This document shows, one piece after another, positions 14,298-17,168 of a DNA stretch of 17,168 nucleotides. The notes beneath the pieces are model-generated. The model saw only the letters and a list, made by a program, of their open reading frames with translations. It had not been told where the DNA came from and did no database searches. This DNA comes from Flavobacterium psychrophilum (GTDB lineage: Bacteria > Bacteroidota > Bacteroidia > Flavobacteriales > Flavobacteriaceae), in contig DYPB01000044.1 of assembly GCA_020720185.1 (NCBI GenBank), positions 1-17,168 of the forward strand, written 5' to 3'. The stretch's first letter is position 1. Every line of letters begins with the position of its first letter. A program made the translations under genes and the position numbers.

Positions 14298-15353
14298 TTA
14301 TTCAAAAACCTCAAACAAATCGTCCCAATCCGTAGTTGTGTCATATCCTTCAAAACCTTTGTATAAAGGTGCTTTTAAAAGCATTTCTAATTTAAAATCA
14401 TCTTGTTTTGACATCGGAACCATATTTTTTCCTTGTAGTCTTTTAGCTAAATATTCCTGTTCAAACTGCCCAGGTGTAGGGATAAAAAATGCTTTTTTTT
14501 GTAATTTAGCCAAGTCTAAAACGGTTGTATAACCCGAACGACTTAATACTAAATCTGATTGTAAAATAGCTTGTTCTAATTTTTCGGAAGTTAAAAAATT
14601 GCAATAGGTTATGTTGCCTTCGGTTGTAGTTTTTTGTTTATGTTCCACTACTCCACTTACAAATAATGTTTTTTTAGGATATTTATTTAGTAACTTTTTT
14701 AATAATTCTTCGAGCATGGTTCGTTGCGGTTCAGGACCAGAGAGTAACACTAATAAATCATATACTTTTGGGGTTTCTTTTGTGGTAAATCTACTAATAA
14801 TTCCCATATATTTTACAGGAAATGAATTGTTTTTTAAGTGTCCTAATTTGCCTGACAAGTTGTTTTTATCAGACACATCGGGTACCCAGCATTCTTTGTA
14901 TTTCTTAATAAAATACTGATGCAAATAGGTTGATAAACCTGTTGTTCTACCTGCCAAAACTTGTAGCTGATGACTTATAATTACACACGGAACACGCTTG
15001 CTATAGCAGCCCAAGCGATTATCTGAAATAATTCCAACTAACTTATACTCATCAATCCAGCGGTTAATAATTTTATTTTCGGCTTTTACGCTTTTGGCAA
15101 TATTAGGGATTTGTTTTAAAATGGTTATCAAAAAATTGGAGGCTTTTTTAGCGTATTTTACATCGTAACCTGGCAATTCAAGTGACCGCAAATGGGGGAA
15201 TTCCTTTCGTAACAAAGCAAGTGCCACCCCGTCTGATGCTATAATAGGTGTATAGCCTGCATTTTCAAGTTCATTGATAACGGGTATGCAACGGGTGGCG
15301 TGCCCCAAGCCCCAATTTAGTGGAGCAACCAATATGTTTTTTGTAGCTTGCAT
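14298..15353 (-). CDS. GT-B glycosyltransferase (MurG/GT28-like)
   Basis: Probable UDP-sugar-dependent transferase acting at the cytoplasmic face of the membrane. The 351-residue protein begins with a MurG-like glycine-rich loop, NWGLGHATRCIPVI (13-26). In the C-terminal half it has the donor-site segment SRSGYTTVLDLAKLQKKAFF, followed by IPTPGQFEQEYLAKRL around 285-305. The family is known from Bacteroidota, but acceptor and sugar are unknown; it is not MurG itself. It starts 5 bases after the stop of the LpxH-like phosphoesterase, so the pair is one operon, suggesting a role in lipid or envelope glycan assembly. It converges with kmo; I see no convincing terminator in the 55 bases between them. 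Confidence 0.85.
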   Translation of the reverse strand: MQATKNILVAPLNWGLGHATRCIPVINELENAGYTPIIASDGVALALLRKEFPHLRSLELPGYDVKYAKKASNFLITILKQIPNIAKSVKAENKIINRWIDEYKLVGIISDNRLGCYSKRVPCVIISHQLQVLAGRTTGLSTYLHQYFIKKYKECWVPDVSDKNNLSGKLGHLKNNSFPVKYMGIISRFTTKETPKVYDLLVLLSGPEPQRTMLEELLKKLLNKYPKKTLFVSGVVEHKQKTTTEGNITYCNFLTSEKLEQAILQSDLVLSRSGYTTVLDLAKLQKKAFFIPTPGQFEQEYLAKRLQGKNMVPMSKQDDFKLEMLLKAPLYKGFEGYDTTTDWDDLFEVFE

Positions 15354-15358
15354 AGTTT

Positions 15359-16192
15359 TTAGGTTCTATTTTTAAGTATCTCAATAAATTGTTCGGCAAA
15401 TTTGTTTTCTTGTTCAGAATGGGTTTCAACTTCCTGTTTTTGTAAATTTTCGATAGGCGTGTGTCTGTAAATTTTCCATTTCTTTTTATGATATTCTAAA
15501 GCCGTTAAACTTTCTACCCAATCGCCTGAATTCAAATAGATTACACTTCCTTTTTCGGTGGTTATATATTCTAATTTTGGCTCATGTATATGCCCGCAAA
15601 CTACATAATCAAATTTATTATCAATAGCTAATTCGATACAGGTGTTTTCAAAATCTGAAATAAATTTTACCGCCTGTTTCACATTGCTTTTTATTTTTTT
15701 AGATAAAGAATACGGTTCTTTATCTATTTTTTTTAATCCCCAATTAATCAATCGGTTTAATAGAATAAGTAAATCATAGCCCCAACCCCCTAATTTTGCC
15801 AACCACTTAGTATGGTTTATAGATGCGTCAAAAACATCTCCATGAAAAATCCATGCTTTTTTATCGTTTAGTTTTAAAATCAATTTATCTAATAAACTAA
15901 TATTTCCGAGGTGTAAATCGGTAAATTTTCGCAAAAACTCATCGTGATTTCCAGTTATATAATAAACTTTGGTGCCTTTGGTGCTCATCGAAATTATTTT
16001 TTGAATCACTTTTAGATGAGCGGGCGGAAAATAAGACTTTCGGAACTGCCAAATATCAACAATATCTCCATTCAAAACTAATGTTTTGGGTTTTATACTT
16101 CCCAAATACTCTATCAATTCTTGTGCATGGCAACCGTAAGTGCCCAAATGCACATCCGAAATTACGACTAATTCAACCTTACGCTTTTCCAA
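15359..16192 (-). CDS. LpxH-like metallophosphoesterase (UDP-2,3-diacylglucosamine diphosphatase family)
   Basis: A calcineurin-like phosphoesterase. LpxH cleaves UDP-2,3-diacylglucosamine to lipid X in lipid A synthesis, and this family is the usual relative in Bacteroidota. The 277-residue protein holds the full di-metal set: SDVHLG with Asp13 and His15, NGDIVD with Asp43, GNHDE with Asn82 and His83, FHGD with His118, and CGHIHEP with His201 and His203. NSGDWVES (221-228) is also typical. The last about 30 residues are a charged tail. It is the first gene of a two-gene operon with the glycosyltransferase. A TATTTTTG -7 box lies 22 bases before its ATG. Whether it is LpxH proper or a paralog with another lipid substrate is open. 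Confidence 0.88.
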   Translation of the reverse strand: MEKRKVELVVISDVHLGTYGCHAQELIEYLGSIKPKTLVLNGDIVDIWQFRKSYFPPAHLKVIQKIISMSTKGTKVYYITGNHDEFLRKFTDLHLGNISLLDKLILKLNDKKAWIFHGDVFDASINHTKWLAKLGGWGYDLLILLNRLINWGLKKIDKEPYSLSKKIKSNVKQAVKFISDFENTCIELAIDNKFDYVVCGHIHEPKLEYITTEKGSVIYLNSGDWVESLTALEYHKKKWKIYRHTPIENLQKQEVETHSEQENKFAEQFIEILKNRT

Positions 16193-16517
16193 TTTTAGTA
16201 CATTTAATTTTTTGCAAAAATAACCAATTTACTTTTTATTAAAGGTGAATTCAAGTTATAAATGCAACTTTTCCATTATTAATAATTGGCTGTAAATGTA
16301 GTAATTTTATTGTGAAAAAAGTTTAATTTTTTTCTTAAACTTCTAAAAAACTCAATAGTCTGTAATCAAAATAGGAAATCATATTCTTGTAGGAAATATT
16401 CTCTCACTAAATCATTTTAATTTTTATTCGAACATTTTTGATAATCTAAAACAACAGTAGTTTAGAAGGTTTTTGTGATTTGGTTTCTTAATTTAATATT
16501 TGAATAATCTATACTAA
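16193..16517. other. AT-rich non-coding stretch
   Basis: No open frame of note lies here. It begins with the promoter region of the phosphoesterase operon. A short inverted repeat, GTTTAA (16321-16326) with TTAAAC (16335-16340), is the only other structure seen. Confidence 0.6.
16215..16222 (-). promoter_or_regulatory. Putative -7 box of the phosphoesterase/glycosyltransferase operon
   Basis: On the minus strand this reads TATTTTTG followed by C, 22 bases before the ATG at 16192. No TTG is seen at the correct -33 distance. Confidence 0.45.
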
Positions 16518-16700
16518 AGGTGGGTTCTATAAATTAGTTTTTTTGTAAATTTATTTTTTTACTGATGCTCTTTTTGTTTTATTTTGGTATCTTTTTCCCA
16601 TCTTTTTATTCAAATATGGGCATATTTGAACAAAAAGAAAGAAAAAATCTATTCAAAATAATTCCAAAAATAGCTATCAGCTAATTTATAGAACCCACCT
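16518..16700. mobile_element. MITE-like foldback element with 20-bp terminal inverted repeats
   Basis: AGGTGGGTTCTATAAATTAG (16518-16537) is repeated as an exact reverse complement at 16681-16700. Inside, a near-perfect hairpin (16602-16618 with 16621-16637, one mismatch) sits close to the centre. The two arms match imperfectly over nearly the whole length, except for an extra 24 T-rich bases (16538-16561) in the left arm. No reading frame is present. It lies between two diverging genes, where a terminator would have no purpose, so a non-autonomous transposable element is the best reading. No clear target-site duplication is visible; the short flanks (TAA and AAA) do not match exactly. I cannot assign an IS family. 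Confidence 0.7.
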
Positions 16701-16723
16701 AAAATTTAACCCCTAATTATGTT

Positions 16724-16764
16724 TCAATGTTAAGTTTTTATTGAAATTGAAAATTTAACATTGA
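16724..16764. repeat. 10-bp inverted repeat overlapping the promoter of the last gene
   Basis: TCAATGTTAA (16724-16733) and TTAACATTGA (16755-16764) are exact reverse complements with a 21-base spacer, and pairing can continue partly inward. The right arm contains the -33 TTG of the promoter at 16761-16789, so a protein bound here could control it. Confidence 0.5.
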
Positions 16765-16789
16765 GATACCAAATAATTGATTACATTTG
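16761..16789 (+). promoter_or_regulatory. Canonical promoter of the last gene
   Basis: TTG (16761-16763), 18 bases, then TACATTTG (16782-16789) and C: a full match to TTG-N17-23-TAnnTTTG. Transcription would start near 16796, with a leader of about 43 bases. Confidence 0.7.
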
Positions 16790-16838
16790 CATAACATAAA
16801 ATTAATATAAACATAACTTTAATTTAGCATAAATAATT

Positions 16839-17168
16839 ATGGAAAATTTAAAAAAAGACGCCGCATTTGAGATTGACAAAAATACTGTAGAGACTATGGA
16901 AAATAATGACAAACTACAAAAACCGGTAAGAAGGGTTTCCTCTAGAAAACCAGAGGAAGAAAAAATAGAAGTAGAAAATGTTGTTGAGTCGACAGATGAT
17001 TTAACAACAAACGAAGCTGTTGTTGAGTCGTCAGATGATTTAACAACAAACGAAGCTGTTGTTGAGGAAGTTAGCATCGGAAATGACTCTGTTGAAGACT
17101 CCTTATCTGAAAATGATAAAAAAAACCTAAAAAAATTAAAAAAAATGAGCGAAAAGGAAAAAGAAAAG
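16839..17168 (+). CDS. Acidic repeat-containing protein, N-terminal part only (cut by window edge)
   Basis: The frame is open from ATG 16839 to the last base, 110 codons with no stop. The visible part has no signal peptide. It is acidic (MENLKKDAAFEIDKNTVETM at the start), has a short basic patch (RRVSSRK, about 33-39), and then two copies of VVES[TS]DDLTTNEA and a third partial VVE. It ends in a Lys/Glu-rich stretch (KNLKKLKKMSEKEKEK). The charged, low-complexity N-terminus resembles the leader of several Bacteroidota coiled-coil proteins, such as those with DUF349, but no domain is visible, so that is only a guess. A canonical promoter precedes it. Confidence 0.75.
   Translation, partial: MENLKKDAAFEIDKNTVETMENNDKLQKPVRRVSSRKPEEEKIEVENVVESTDDLTTNEAVVESSDDLTTNEAVVEEVSIGNDSVEDSLSENDKKNLKKLKKMSEKEKEK
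16980..17057 (+). repeat. 39-bp in-frame direct repeat, two copies
   Basis: Units 16980-17018 and 17019-17057 are each 13 codons and differ at one base (ACA versus TCA, Thr to Ser). A third partial unit (GTTGTTGAG) follows at 17058-17066. The near-identity points to recent duplication by slippage or unequal recombination. Confidence 0.9.

Noticed and set aside
16321..16340. GTTTAA/TTAAAC inverted repeat as a regulatory site
   Set aside because: Six AT-rich base pairs around a T-rich loop are expected by chance in this composition.
16802..17077. 91-codon minus-strand frame opposite the last gene
   Set aside because: It is antisense to the plus-strand frame that has a canonical promoter and runs off the window; its Ser/Thr/Phe repeats simply mirror the 39-bp repeat.

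Overview
The window looks like chromosomal DNA of a member of the Bacteroidota, most likely Flavobacteriia or a close relative. The evidence is very low GC, promoters of the Bacteroidota type (TTG, about 17-23 bases, TAnnTTTG), A-rich leaders in place of clear Shine-Dalgarno sites, and genes typical of the phylum: a bacterial GH3 protein, a HU-CCDC81/SPOR membrane protein, an LpxH-like phosphoesterase next to a MurG-like glycosyltransferase, and a WG-repeat secreted protein. Genus cannot be fixed from the sequence alone. There is no rRNA, tRNA, CRISPR array, phage or complete insertion sequence.

Layout. 1-84: two tandem copies of a 42-bp repeat at the window edge. 112-1383 (-): seryl-tRNA synthetase, divergent from a GH3-family protein (1497-2990, +). 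3037-4519 (-): a two-gene unit, HU-CCDC81/SPOR protein then acyl-CoA thioesterase. 4678-7351 (+): dprA, recA and a small lipoprotein, ended by a strong bidirectional hairpin terminator. 7419-8156 (-): PlsC-like acyltransferase, divergent from trpS (8227-9204, +), which ends in another hairpin terminator. 9253-9999 (-): secreted WG-repeat protein. 10221-14242 (+): a lipoprotein, two tandem secreted proteins with a Ppx/GppA-like (ASKHA, actin-like ATPase superfamily) fold, then kynurenine 3-monooxygenase. 14298-16192 (-): LpxH-like metallophosphoesterase followed by a GT-B glycosyltransferase. 16193-16838: non-coding, with a 183-bp MITE-like foldback element and a well-formed promoter. 16839-end (+): the start of an acidic, repeat-containing protein cut by the window edge.

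Most genes are housekeeping: translation (serS, trpS), DNA uptake and recombination (dprA, recA), and lipid or envelope metabolism (thioesterase, plsC, LpxH-like, glycosyltransferase). The most unusual part is 10163-12844. A canonical promoter drives a Lys/Asn-rich lipoprotein followed by two paralogous Ppx/GppA-like proteins, each with a Sec signal peptide. An ASKHA nucleotide/polyphosphate-type fold sent across the inner membrane is unexpected, because ATP and GTP are not normally available there. Both paralogs also carry Lys where exopolyphosphatases have a conserved Glu after the DIGGGST loop. This points to a divergent or non-catalytic envelope system and is the best candidate here for an undescribed one. 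Its function is inference, not shown by the sequence.
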